64,000 bases of DNA, from NCBI RefSeq assembly GCF_003797125.1, contig NZ_RKKE01000003.1, positions 558,001-622,000 on the forward strand, given 5' to 3'. The translations under genes were made by a program, and so were the position numbers. The notes beneath the pieces are model-generated. The model saw nothing but the letters and a program-made list of their open reading frames with translations. It was not told the origin of the DNA and did not search any database. Below, piece after piece: positions 1 through 8,996 of this stretch (its first letter is position 1; each line of letters begins with the position of its first letter). The DNA comes from Shewanella frigidimarina. Its GTDB lineage: Bacteria; Pseudomonadota; Gammaproteobacteria; Enterobacterales; Shewanellaceae.

Positions 1-635
1 CTGAAGCAAAACAAGGCGGGTTCATTGTTAATGAAGCCGTTATTACTATTAATACCCTGGCTGAAGAAGTACAGCAAACTGCGGCTGTCGTTAATCAATT
101 AGACGCATATACCCACAACGTTAATGACATATTAGACACAATCAGAAGTATTGCAGATCAGACAAATTTACTGGCCCTTAACGCTGCTATTGAAGCAGCG
201 CGTGCTGGTGAACATGGGCGTGGGTTTGCAGTAGTTGCCGATGAAGTCAGAACATTGGCCTCTAGAACACAAACCTCAACTCAAGAAATCCAACAAGTGC
301 TACAAGAATTACGCTCAACCTCTAAGCAAGCCGTTGACGCGATGGCTCGTGGTATTAACACTGCTGCAATAGGGGTTAAATCAACATCTTTAGCCGGTGA
401 AGCGTTACAGCGTATTACAGAAAAAGTAAGTGCAATATCAGAAGTTAATGACCAAATTGCGGCTGCTACTGAGGAGCAACATACAACTTCAGTGTTGATC
501 CAGCAATATGTAACTGAAATGGAAGTCGGTTCACAAAAAGTCAGAGTAACGACTGCGGATATGGGCGGTATTAGTGTCGATATTCAAAATGTAAGTGAAA
601 GACTTCAATCTATTACCAGTCAATTTAAGGTATGA
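1..635 (+). CDS. Methyl-accepting chemotaxis protein, C-terminal part (5' end outside window)
   Basis: The reading frame is open from base 3 to the stop at 633-635, so the gene starts upstream of the window. The translation contains the conserved cytoplasmic signalling hairpin of chemotaxis receptors, including [20 protein letters not shown] followed by [12 protein letters not shown]. This is the tip that contacts CheA and CheW. The remaining residues form the descending helix of the coiled coil, rich in Q, E, S and T with heptad spacing. The sensory domain and membrane segments are not visible, so the ligand cannot be inferred. The TTG at 255 is only an internal codon, since coding similarity extends well upstream of it. 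Confidence 0.95.
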   Translation, partial: EAKQGGFIVNEAVITINTLAEEVQQTAAVVNQLDAYTHNVNDILDTIRSIADQTNLLALNAAIEAARAGEHGRGFAVVADEVRTLASRTQTSTQEIQQVLQELRSTSKQAVDAMARGINTAAIGVKSTSLAGEALQRITEKVSAISEVNDQIAAATEEQHTTSVLIQQYVTEMEVGSQKVRVTTADMGGISVDIQNVSERLQSITSQFKV

Positions 636-713
636 GATTGATTGTAATGCAGTACCAAAAAACCAAAAATATAAGCCCAAAGGGCATATGAGTGATGATC
701 AAGGAGTAACACC

Positions 714-1937
714 ATGCAATTTAATGTAAAAATATTATCCGTTGCTATATCAATGGCGATAGTCCCAAGTTTAGCAGTGGCAGATGAAGCCGCTGATGCT
801 AAAATTGCTAAACTAGAGCAGCAGGTACAAACGTTGCAGGCGCAGCAAAATGCAAGCCTAGCCGACAAGGTCAAATTTAACGGTTTTATTAGCGGAGCCT
901 ATATCAGCTCTGATAATGATGCTGGCTACAATAATGCTGATTCGAGTGCTAACTTTAGCGAAGACAGTAAATTAGGTCTACAAGGGACATTTAACATTTC
1001 TGACAATACTCAAGCAGTATTACAGCTAATGATGCGCGGTAAATACGACTGGGAAGTTGAAGCTGAATGGGCCTATTTATCCCATCGCTTTGACAACGGC
1101 GTTAAGATTCGTGGCGGTAAACTGCGTGTACCTTTATTTATGTACTCTGATTACTTAGATGTTGGATATGCACAGCCTTTCGCGCGCCCACCACAAGAAG
1201 TATACGGTACCATCCCGTTTTCATCTTACACTGGTGCAGGTGTTTCTTATGATGTGGAATACGATGACTCAACACTAACAATGCAAGCATTTGGTGGTGA
1301 GTCCGACGTTAAAAACTCAGCGGTTGAATTAAGCAACCTTATGGGTGCTAACGTAAGTTGGACTGATGAAATTTGGACTTTACGTGCTGTATATGCACAA
1401 GCCAAATTAGATGGTCCAATTGTCTCAGAAGTAACAGTGCCTTTAGCCGCAGGTGTAAATACTCAAGCTAACTATACCGTATTAGAACTTAATGATGAGA
1501 AAGGTTCATTCGTTGGGGTGGGTGCAAGTTACGACAATGGTGAAGTGATTGCTATTACTGAATGGACTCGTTCAGAAATTGATAACGCTTACCCTGACAC
1601 TGATTCTGGTTACTTAACGCTGGGCTACCGTATTAAGGAATTCACACCTTACGCTACAGTTGCATACATGAAGACTCAAGATAATGATGAGCGTCTGCCA
1701 CTATCAACAGCGACTGCAATTCAAATGGTTGCATTTAATGCTGAGCGCATGGCTTACAGTATTGGTTTACGTTGGGATGCTATTGATAACGTCGCGATAA
1801 AATTTGATGTCACTTATGCTGAAGATTTTGGTGACACTTCAGGTGGATTCACGGGCAACAGCATCGACACATCAACAGGTAAGTTTACTTATGATGACAC
1901 CTTGATTTACACCGTTAAATTCGACGCAGTATTTTAA
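714..1937 (+). CDS. Outer-membrane porin-like beta-barrel protein
   Basis: This 407-residue protein has a signal peptide ending near SLAVA-DEA and then a short coiled-coil segment (AKIAKLEQQVQTLQAQQ) that is common at the N-terminus of trimeric porins. The rest is rich in alternating aromatic/polar strands and ends in an aromatic residue (VKFDAVF), the usual outer-membrane assembly signal. An AGGAG ribosome site precedes the ATG. A small PstS-like protein gene follows after 11 nt and uses its own Shine-Dalgarno, so the two are probably co-transcribed. The substrate is unknown; pairing with a phosphate-binding-like protein suggests uptake of an anion, which is inference only. The general call of porin is firm, the subfamily is not. 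Confidence 0.8.
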   Translation: MQFNVKILSVAISMAIVPSLAVADEAADAKIAKLEQQVQTLQAQQNASLADKVKFNGFISGAYISSDNDAGYNNADSSANFSEDSKLGLQGTFNISDNTQAVLQLMMRGKYDWEVEAEWAYLSHRFDNGVKIRGGKLRVPLFMYSDYLDVGYAQPFARPPQEVYGTIPFSSYTGAGVSYDVEYDDSTLTMQAFGGESDVKNSAVELSNLMGANVSWTDEIWTLRAVYAQAKLDGPIVSEVTVPLAAGVNTQANYTVLELNDEKGSFVGVGASYDNGEVIAITEWTRSEIDNAYPDTDSGYLTLGYRIKEFTPYATVAYMKTQDNDERLPLSTATAIQMVAFNAERMAYSIGLRWDAIDNVAIKFDVTYAEDFGDTSGGFTGNSIDTSTGKFTYDDTLIYTVKFDAVF

Positions 1938-1948
1938 GGAGTATGATA

Positions 1949-2344
1949 ATGAAAAAGTTACTAACTATTTTAGCACTAAGTTTAACCGCTGTTACCTCCG
2001 CTAACGCTGCTGTAGTTGTTATTGGTAATCCTGCTGCTGCAGACATTTCAATTAATGACGTTAAAAAAGCTTTTTTAGGCAAAGGCAACTCTTCGGTCGT
2101 CGTTTACGAATTAGAAGAAGGCAATCCTATTCGCAGTGAGTTTCATCAAGCTGTTACTGGTAAGTCTGATGCACAACTAAAAGCATTTTGGTCTAAGCAA
2201 GTCTTTACCGGTAAAGGTACTCCACCACCTGCGGTTTCTGGTGCTGCAGCGATGAAATCTGCAATTGCAAGTAATCCAAATGCCATTGGCTACATTGATG
2301 AAGCAGACGTTGATGCCACAGTTAAAGTCATTATTAAACCATAA
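1949..2344 (+). CDS. Small periplasmic PstS-like substrate-binding domain protein
   Basis: This protein of about 131 residues has a clear signal peptide (MKKLLTILALSLTAVTSANA). The mature part resembles one lobe of PstS-type binding proteins: a VVVIGNPAA start, a KKAFLGKG segment, an SEFHQAV helix and a NPNAIGYI stretch near the end, which is typical of the PBP-like phosphate-binding family. The start at 1949 is preferred over the in-frame ATG at 1943 because AAGGAG at 1936-1941 is correctly spaced only for 1949. Full PstS is more than twice this length, so this is a stand-alone short form and not a transporter subunit with known partners. It lies directly behind a porin gene and is followed by a terminator hairpin, so the pair forms one transcription unit. 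Confidence 0.75.
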   Translation: MKKLLTILALSLTAVTSANAAVVVIGNPAAADISINDVKKAFLGKGNSSVVVYELEEGNPIRSEFHQAVTGKSDAQLKAFWSKQVFTGKGTPPPAVSGAAAMKSAIASNPNAIGYIDEADVDATVKVIIKP

Positions 2345-2426
2345 AGATAATGATCCTGTGATTTGCATGCATCAATAGTGTGGAAAGATAACCACCGATT
2401 TTTTTGATGATAAACCAAAGCATAAA

Positions 2427-2458
2427 CCGAGCAATTATTGTGATTGCTCGGTTTTTTT
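2427..2458 (+). terminator. Rho-independent terminator after the porin/PstS-like pair
   Basis: Perfect 9-bp stem CCGAGCAAT/ATTGCTCGG with a 7-nt loop, followed directly by a run of seven T. It closes the two-gene unit upstream. Confidence 0.85.
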
Positions 2459-2581
2459 GTTACAAACAAATCAAAAACCTTATGTTAATTATGTGTAAAA
2501 TTAATATCAACATATAACAATCCATACCCAATAATTCATCAAAACCCGCTTATTCAGACAATAAACAAAAGAGGACAAGAT

Positions 2582-4765
2582 ATGAAGGGCTTACCCCTTA
2601 AACCCCTTTTCGCCAGCATCGCGGTAATATTTGCACTAAATGCCTGCTCCATGTCAACCGTATCCCAAACGACCAATGACCCCACGCCATTAACAGCTGC
2701 ACAAATAGAACAACAACATGCTGATAATCCGTTTTTTAAACCTTACGGTACATTTTTTGAAATCCCTGATTTTGCCAATATTACAACCGATGATTATATC
2801 CCAGCCTTTGAAGCTGGAATGACTGAGCTGCAAGAGCAAATTAGTACTATCGCAAATAATCCTCAGCCCCCAACTTTTGAAAATACGATTGAAGCAATGG
2901 AATTTTCGGGCGATTTACTAACCCGAGTATCATACGTATTCTTTAATTTGGCGGGCGCAGACACTAACGATGCGTTACAAGCTATATCCAAACAGATTTC
3001 ACCTAAACTATCGTCATCACAAGATGATATTTTCCTAAATCCAATGCTGTTTCAACGAGTAAAAACTTTACATGAACAACGTAATAGCTTGTCCTTGAAT
3101 ACTGCACAGGCAAAATTACTGGAAGATACATACAAATCATTCACCCGAGGCGGAGCAAATTTATCAGCAGAAGATAAAATTACCCTCCGAGGTTTAAATG
3201 AACAAATTAGTAAGTTAAGCCTTACTTTTGGCGATAATTTATTAGCTGAAACCAATGGCTTTCAACTCATCATTGACAACCAAGAAGACCTTTCCGGTTT
3301 ACCACAAGATGTGGTGGACACTGCAGCTCGTAAAGCTACAAAACTGGGTCATCCAGGTAAATGGATTTTTACTCCTCATCGCCCATCAATGACCCCATTT
3401 TTGACTTACGCTGATAATCGAAAACTGCGTGAAACCCTATTTAAGGCTTACGTTGCTCAAGCAAATAATGACAATGAATTCGATAATAAAAAGATTCTCG
3501 CCAAAATAGCCTCAATACGTTCACAACGAGCTCAGCTTATGGGATATCAATCTCATGCTCATTTTGTACTTGAGTCTCGCACTGCTAAGACCCCAGAGAA
3601 TGTCTATGCTCTATTAGATAAAGTGTGGCCAGCTGCATTAAAGCAGGCTAAAAGTGAAGTGGCAGACATGCAAGCGCTAGTCGATACCCAAGGTACCGAT
3701 TTGACCATTGAAGCATGGGATTGGTGGTATTATTCAGATAAAATTCGCGTCGCTAAATACAGTTTCAATGAACAGCAAACTAAGCCCTATTTCTCACTTG
3801 AGAGTACCTTGAAAGGGGTATTCTATACCGCTAATCGTTTATATGGCATTACTGTCAAAGAACGTACGGATTTGCCCAAGTATCACCCAGATGTTCGTAC
3901 CTGGGAAGTCTATGATAAAGACGGTAGCTTGCTCGCTATATTTATGGGCGACTATTTTGTCCGTCAAAGTAAGCGAGGCGGCGCGTGGATGAACGTATAC
4001 CGTCAACAATATAATATGAATGGAGTAGAATCAAAGCCGATTGTGGTTAACGTACTTAACTTCCCTCGCCCAGCAGGTAATGAGCCAGCACTACTTACAT
4101 TTGACGAAGCCAGTACTCTGTTTCACGAATTTGGACATGCATTGCACGGCATACTTTCTAATGTGACTTACCGTTCTCAATCCGGAACTAGCGTACCAAG
4201 TGATTACGTTGAGTTTCCATCTCAAGTGATGGAAAACTGGATGACACAGCCGGAAGTATTATCACAATTTGCAAAGCATTATCAAACGGGTGAAATTATT
4301 CCCCAATCTTTAATAAATAAAATCCAAGCCGCTAGCCAATTTAATCAAGGTTTTGCCACTGTCGAATATATGGCTGCCACTTATTTAGACTTGGATTGGC
4401 ATTCTCTTAAAGATAGCAAACTACGCGATGCAAAAGATTTTGAATTGGCCTCATTAAATAAAATGGGCTTAATTAGCCAAATAGCCCCTCGTTATCGCAG
4501 CACTTACTTTTCGCATATTTTTGCAGGCGGTTATTCTGCAGGATACTACAGTTACCTTTGGTCTGATATTTTAGGTGCTGATGCTTTCGAAGCGTTTAAA
4601 GAAAATGGAATTTTTGATCCAAAAACAGCTCAAAAATTCCGTGATAGTATTTTATCCAAAGGCGGCAGTGCAGATCCGATGGAATTATACAAACAATTTA
4701 GAGGTAAGGATGCAGGTATTGAACCGCTATTACGTAGCAGAGGTTTATTAAAAGAAAAACTTTAA
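2582..4765 (+). CDS. dcp: M3-family zinc metallopeptidase lipoprotein (peptidyl-dipeptidase Dcp type)
   Basis: This 727-residue protein has a lipoprotein signal peptide with the lipobox LNAC (Cys22), so it is probably membrane-anchored in the periplasm or outer membrane. The zinc site HEFGH is at residues 515-519 within FDEASTLFHEFGHALHG, the M3 (thimet oligopeptidase/Dcp) signature. Downstream, FPSQVMENW and the ASQFNQGFATVEY region also match this family, as does the C-terminal GYSAGYYSYLWS segment. Length fits Dcp (about 680) plus a lipoprotein leader. It would remove C-terminal dipeptides from peptides. The gene stands alone, with AGAGG upstream of the ATG and a hairpin downstream. Lipid anchoring is unlike the E. 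coli enzyme but is seen in related marine bacteria. Confidence 0.9.
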   Translation: MKGLPLKPLFASIAVIFALNACSMSTVSQTTNDPTPLTAAQIEQQHADNPFFKPYGTFFEIPDFANITTDDYIPAFEAGMTELQEQISTIANNPQPPTFENTIEAMEFSGDLLTRVSYVFFNLAGADTNDALQAISKQISPKLSSSQDDIFLNPMLFQRVKTLHEQRNSLSLNTAQAKLLEDTYKSFTRGGANLSAEDKITLRGLNEQISKLSLTFGDNLLAETNGFQLIIDNQEDLSGLPQDVVDTAARKATKLGHPGKWIFTPHRPSMTPFLTYADNRKLRETLFKAYVAQANNDNEFDNKKILAKIASIRSQRAQLMGYQSHAHFVLESRTAKTPENVYALLDKVWPAALKQAKSEVADMQALVDTQGTDLTIEAWDWWYYSDKIRVAKYSFNEQQTKPYFSLESTLKGVFYTANRLYGITVKERTDLPKYHPDVRTWEVYDKDGSLLAIFMGDYFVRQSKRGGAWMNVYRQQYNMNGVESKPIVVNVLNFPRPAGNEPALLTFDEASTLFHEFGHALHGILSNVTYRSQSGTSVPSDYVEFPSQVMENWMTQPEVLSQFAKHYQTGEIIPQSLINKIQAASQFNQGFATVEYMAATYLDLDWHSLKDSKLRDAKDFELASLNKMGLISQIAPRYRSTYFSHIFAGGYSAGYYSYLWSDILGADAFEAFKENGIFDPKTAQKFRDSILSKGGSADPMELYKQFRGKDAGIEPLLRSRGLLKEKL

Positions 4766-4784
4766 TATTAAAAATTGAATGATG

Positions 4785-4819
4785 ATATTAACAATGGCTT
4801 CGACAGCCATTGTTAATAT
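4785..4819. repeat. 15-bp perfect inverted repeat after dcp (possible terminator without T-run)
   Basis: ATATTAACAATGGCT and its exact reverse complement are separated by 5 nt, starting about 20 nt after the dcp stop. No T-run follows on the plus strand, so it is either a weak terminator or an mRNA 3'-end stabiliser. The rest of 4820-5198 is AT-rich and carries no ORF or clear site that I recognise, apart from presumably holding the cpdB promoter. Confidence 0.55.
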
Positions 4820-5198
4820 TGCCAAATTTAATATGGATATTTACTTCCTGGTAAACAGACTCTAAGTATTTAAGGGTATAAATTCTATTCATACCAAATC
4901 ATAAAACAAGTTCATATTCCATCCATTAATATCAATCCTTATCAAACACCCAAAAAATTTACATGAAACGTATTAATAGCTTGTCGGCTTTTTATCACCT
5001 TTTACGCCTATTAATTGCACGAACGCACTCATTAATCATATTAATTTAGCGTTACATCACAATTTATTCATATCTTATGCTTATAATCTCCGCGGTGTTT
5101 TCATTTTATTATCAAAATAGTTAAGGATCGTTAACACTACGTAAGAGGCATAAAATAAAAAATACGCCTCGGGGTCAAATAAATATAGAGAGTAAAAT

Positions 5199-7298
5199 AT
5201 GTTAAATAAAAAACTTCTTGCCGTTGTTATCGCTGGTGCACTGGGATTAGGCGGTTGCGGCTCTGATAATGACGATCAAACAAGTACTGTTGCTGCAGAT
5301 ATCAAGTTACGTGTAATGGAAACGACTGATCTTCATACCAATATGATGGATTACAACTATTACTCAGGTAAAGAAGATAAGACCATCGGTTTGGTACGTA
5401 CAGCAAGTTTAATCAATGCAGCACGCGCCGAAGCCACTAACTCGGTATTAGTCGATAACGGTGATTTATTGCAAGGTAGTCCAATGGGAGACTATATTGC
5501 CAATAAATTTAAAACTGAAAACAACATGCTAACCGACACTCATCCTGTGTACAAAGCGATGAATACCCTAGACTACGAAGTCGGTAATATTGGTAACCAT
5601 GAATTTAACTATGGATTATCATTCCTTGAGCAATCACTTGGTGGTGCTAACTTTCCTTATATTAATGCCAACGTAATTTGTGCTGATAAAGATGGATGTT
5701 GGGATGATGTATTATTCAGTGAAAACATGTTCACACCATATATCATTAAAGAAAAAGTCGTTATCGATGTTGATGGTAATGAACATACAATAAAAATTGG
5801 TTATATCGGCTTTGTACCACCACAAATTTTACAATGGGATAAAGCTAATTTAGACGGTAAAGTTGAAGTATTAGGCATAGTTCAAGCGGCGAATAAATTT
5901 GTGCCACAAATGAAAGCAGAAGGGGCTGATATCATTTTAGCCATTCCGCATTCAGGTATTGGTTCAAGTGAAAACCCTGGCGACCCATGGGCAGAAAACG
6001 CAACCTATGCATTAACCAACGTCGATGGTATTGATGCAATTTTCTTTGGTCATAGCCACTCAGTTTTCCCGTCTGCAACTTACAGCGACTTACCAAATAC
6101 TGACGTAGACAAAGGTTTATTGAATGGCGTTCCTGCCGTAATGCCTGGCCGCTGGGGTGATAACTTAGGTGTGGTAGACTTAGTTGTACGCCAAGTAGAA
6201 GGAAAATGGACCGTAATTCATGAAGAATCAACTGCTAAAGCACGCCCAATTTACGACAATGCTAATAAAGTAGCATTGGTTGAAGGTGAAGCTAGCTTAC
6301 GTGATGCAATTGAAATTGAACACAATGGTACTATCGAATATGTTAGCCAACCTATTGGGGTTGCTGCCGCTAACATGTACAGCTTCTTAACGTTAGTTCA
6401 AGATGACCCAACGGTTCAGATTGTATCTAATGCTCAAATAGCGCGTGTTAAAACATTAATTACTGATGATCTAAAAGATTTGCCAATCTTGTCAGCATCG
6501 GCACCATTTAAAGCCGGTGGACGTTATGCTGAAGGAGATGCAAGCCAATATGTACAAGTTGATGCTGGCGACCTTTCGTATAAGAACGCTGCTGACTTAT
6601 ACCTATACCCAAATACTATGGTTGCAGTTAAAGCTACCGGTGCGGAACTAAAAGATTGGTTAGAATGTTCAGCCAACCAGTTTAATCAAATTGACCCAAG
6701 CGTCAGTGCTCCACAAAATTTGATTAATCGCGCAGGTCACCCAACTTATAACTTCGACGTTATTGATGGCCTAACTTACAAGATTGATGTAACTCAACCA
6801 ACTAAGTTTGACCGAAGCTGTGCTGTCGTTAACGCTAATGCAAATCGTATTGTTGACTTAGCATACACAGCACCTGACGGAACGGTTATTACGGGTGATG
6901 AATTAGCAGCGATGTCGTTTGTTGTGGCTTCAAATAACTACCGTGCTTTTGGTGGTTCATTTGCGGGTACCGGTTCAGACCACGTAGTGCTAGAACTGCC
7001 AGATACCAACCGTGATGCATTATCAGCTTATATTACTGAGCAATCACAACCAAATGCGACTGGTGGATATGATGCTATGGTTGATCCATCAGCTGATTAC
7101 AACTGGGATTTTAAAACTATTGATAATGCGACTGTTGCATTAGACATTCGTTTTGAAACCCAAGACAGCGATGTTGCTGACAAGTTTGTTGCTGATAATC
7201 AACAACGTAAAATGGTGAAGTTACCTAAAACAGCTGATGTTGTAGCTGGCTTTGCGATTTATAGCATCGACCTAACTACACCTGTTGCTGCGAAGTAA
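5199..7298 (+). CDS. cpdB: 2',3'-cyclic-nucleotide 2'-phosphodiesterase/3'-nucleotidase (CpdB type), lipoprotein form
   Basis: The 699-residue translation follows E. coli CpdB along its length. The metallophosphatase motifs are METTDLHTNM (metal ligands D44 and H46), DNGDLLQGSP (86-94) and GNHEFNYG (132-139), followed by FFGHSHSVF. The C-terminal 5'-nucleotidase domain contains AADLYLYPNT and SNNYRAFGG. It hydrolyses 2',3'-cyclic nucleotides and 3'-nucleotides, allowing growth on RNA breakdown products. Unlike soluble periplasmic CpdB, the leader ends in a lipobox (LGLGGC, Cys20) followed by an acidic linker, so it is probably lipid-anchored. It has no neighbours in an operon: about 430 nt of non-coding sequence lies upstream and a strong terminator downstream. 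Confidence 0.93.
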   Translation: MLNKKLLAVVIAGALGLGGCGSDNDDQTSTVAADIKLRVMETTDLHTNMMDYNYYSGKEDKTIGLVRTASLINAARAEATNSVLVDNGDLLQGSPMGDYIANKFKTENNMLTDTHPVYKAMNTLDYEVGNIGNHEFNYGLSFLEQSLGGANFPYINANVICADKDGCWDDVLFSENMFTPYIIKEKVVIDVDGNEHTIKIGYIGFVPPQILQWDKANLDGKVEVLGIVQAANKFVPQMKAEGADIILAIPHSGIGSSENPGDPWAENATYALTNVDGIDAIFFGHSHSVFPSATYSDLPNTDVDKGLLNGVPAVMPGRWGDNLGVVDLVVRQVEGKWTVIHEESTAKARPIYDNANKVALVEGEASLRDAIEIEHNGTIEYVSQPIGVAAANMYSFLTLVQDDPTVQIVSNAQIARVKTLITDDLKDLPILSASAPFKAGGRYAEGDASQYVQVDAGDLSYKNAADLYLYPNTMVAVKATGAELKDWLECSANQFNQIDPSVSAPQNLINRAGHPTYNFDVIDGLTYKIDVTQPTKFDRSCAVVNANANRIVDLAYTAPDGTVITGDELAAMSFVVASNNYRAFGGSFAGTGSDHVVLELPDTNRDALSAYITEQSQPNATGGYDAMVDPSADYNWDFKTIDNATVALDIRFETQDSDVADKFVADNQQRKMVKLPKTADVVAGFAIYSIDLTTPVAAK

Positions 7299-7317
7299 TT
7301 ACTCGCGGACTAAATGC

Positions 7318-7350
7318 AAAAAAGGCGCTTTATGCGCCTTTTTTATTTTT
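7318..7350 (+). terminator. Rho-independent terminator of cpdB
   Basis: AAAAAAGGCGC/GCGCCTTTTTT stem with a 5-nt loop, followed by further T-rich sequence. Confidence 0.9.
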
Positions 7351-7437
7351 ATTTTTATTACTCAGTCCTGAAATATGGCCACACAACTTAAATACTGTAA
7401 CTACCATTTAACCATTTAACAAATCACTTCCATGTTA

Positions 7438-7929
7438 TTACTCTTCAAACAACTGCGCCATTTTTTGAATATGCACCAATGAAACTTGATGTTGATTTCG
7501 TTGCGCACAAAGCTGTTGATGTTGGTCGTTACCTGGCTGCCCAACCAATACCACTTTAACTTGATAGCCTAACGCTTTTGCAGCGGCTTCATAAGCCATA
7601 AACTCCCATTTCGCGATATTAGTATTATCACAAATAACTATCGGTTCTTTACGCGCCAACGCCTGAATAAAAGCCGTTAAATTAGCCTGATGATATTGGC
7701 CGATTTTTTGCGGATTAAAGCGGTACTGCCCCTGTTGATAAAAATAGCGGTCTGTGGAGAATAGGCCATGCTGACGGATATGAATCGCCTGCTCAATCCC
7801 TTGAGAAGTAATAAATTGTTCAACCCAATAAGATTTACCACTGCCTGGTAAACCACGCATAATAATCGCCAGCTTTGTCGGCATCACGTCACTAACGACT
7901 TGCTCTAATAATGCTTCACTCACTACCAA
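7438..7929 (-). CDS. Small P-loop kinase-like ATPase (AAA_33 / polynucleotide-kinase-like)
   Basis: This 163-residue protein carries a Walker A motif GLPGSGKS at residues 26-33 and the segment VICDNTNIAKWEF, which is characteristic of the AAA_33/N4BP2-type kinase domains related to polynucleotide kinase. It also has a following KVVLVG strand. It probably phosphorylates a nucleic acid end or a small substrate; nothing in the sequence specifies which. Its start overlaps the end of the sirtuin gene by 14 nt, so the two are translationally coupled. It lacks any membrane or secretion signal. The family call is reasonable, the substrate is unknown. Confidence 0.7.
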   Translation of the reverse strand: MVVSEALLEQVVSDVMPTKLAIIMRGLPGSGKSYWVEQFITSQGIEQAIHIRQHGLFSTDRYFYQQGQYRFNPQKIGQYHQANLTAFIQALARKEPIVICDNTNIAKWEFMAYEAAAKALGYQVKVVLVGQPGNDQHQQLCAQRNQHQVSLVHIQKMAQLFEE

Positions 7930-8638
7930 TCACCTTACCCGCTAGAATATCGTCGACTAACTTAGGTAAGATAGCACCCGCTTTACCGGTAAAATGATAT
8001 TGAAACTGGCTATGACGGTCTGCAGGATCCAGATTAACCTCCACGGTTTGAGCACCGTGGTGATTCGCACTATCGACAAAACCTGCCGCAGGGTAAACCG
8101 TACCCGATGTACCAATCGCAATAAATAAGTCACAGTGATCTAAGGCGTCGTGAATTCTGTCCATACCAAAAGGCATTTCCCCAAACCACACAATATGTGG
8201 CCGCAAACGTTTTCCCGGGATACAACAAGTGCAACAGTTTTCAGCACCAAAAGGTTCACGTAATACAAAGGTTTGTAATGATTGTGGGCATCGACCTTTT
8301 GCTAATTCACCGTGCATATGCAGTAATCGTTTAGACCCTGCCCGCTCGTGTAAATCATCAACATTTTGGGTTATCACTAGCAATTCACCCGTAAATTCTG
8401 TTTCAAGTTTCGCGAGTGCTAAATGTGCTGCATTTGGAATGACATCATCACTGTGTAATTGTTGCCAGCGGCTATTATAAAAACGCTCCACTAACTCGAT
8501 ATCTCTTGCATAGCCTTCAGGAGTGGCAACATCTTCAATATGATGCTGTTCCCATAAACCATGCTGATCTCTAAACGTGCTCATACCCGACTCAGCTGAA
8601 ATACCTGCGCCGGTCAGCACTACAATTTGCCGGTACAT
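7916..8638 (-). CDS. cobB: NAD-dependent protein deacylase, sirtuin class III
   Basis: This 240-residue sirtuin has the NAD-binding motif GAGISAESG (10-18), TQNVDDLHERAG, the catalytic HMHGEL histidine and a zinc-binding segment in which CCTCC and an upstream RC supply the cysteines. RPHIVWFGEMP follows. Tyr54 and Arg57 in the FYNSR motif are the pair that in class III sirtuins recognises acidic acyl groups, so desuccinylase activity is expected as well as deacetylation. It is a short form without the N-terminal extension seen in E. coli. It leads a two-gene unit with the P-loop kinase and lies divergent from fur. Confidence 0.92.
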   Translation of the reverse strand: MYRQIVVLTGAGISAESGMSTFRDQHGLWEQHHIEDVATPEGYARDIELVERFYNSRWQQLHSDDVIPNAAHLALAKLETEFTGELLVITQNVDDLHERAGSKRLLHMHGELAKGRCPQSLQTFVLREPFGAENCCTCCIPGKRLRPHIVWFGEMPFGMDRIHDALDHCDLFIAIGTSGTVYPAAGFVDSANHHGAQTVEVNLDPADRHSQFQYHFTGKAGAILPKLVDDILAGKVIGSE

Positions 8639-8996
8639 TGTTTGTCCTTTATTGTGATGATGTAAAATAAAATGTAATGACTTTTAATACCATATCAAAA
8701 ATACGTACTCAGGTTACAAAATGTTGTCACTACACGGTCTAAAAATTCACATAAAATTCATGTTATAGATTTGATAATAATATCGGATATCCGAATAGGT
8801 ACAATAATCCCTTAGTATAAGTAAGCTTATTGAGAGATCCTTAACAAATAATATCAGCTTAAGTGACTGTTTTACTAAATATCCTCTATATTGGTTGATA
8901 AAGCAGCTTAAGAGGTTTATGTTTTTAGACTCAAGACATATAATGATTAGAATATCCACCGATGAACCGATTGGTTCTGCAATCAAGAGATTAGCA
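8639..8996. other. cobB-fur divergent intergenic region
   Basis: About 360 nt without a convincing gene. The open frame entering fur from 8895 is an upstream extension, because Fur homology begins at the ATG at 8997. A candidate Fur box lies inside, and the sequence is AT-rich as expected for divergent promoters. Confidence 0.6.
8773..8791. promoter_or_regulatory. Candidate Fur box upstream of fur
   Basis: The 19-mer at this position matches the consensus GATAATGATAATCATTATC at 13 of 19 positions by my hand count: the GATAAT half is intact and the TATC end is intact. It lies about 205 nt before the fur start. Autoregulation of fur is common in this group, but the match is partial and was found by eye. 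Confidence 0.35.

Noticed and set aside
4785..4819. Terminal inverted repeat of a mobile element
   Set aside because: No second copy, no transposase and only 5 nt between the arms; it is a hairpin behind dcp.
8895..8996. 34-residue N-terminal extension of Fur
   Set aside because: Fur proteins start at the MTDGN position; the extension has non-coding character and overlaps the promoter region.
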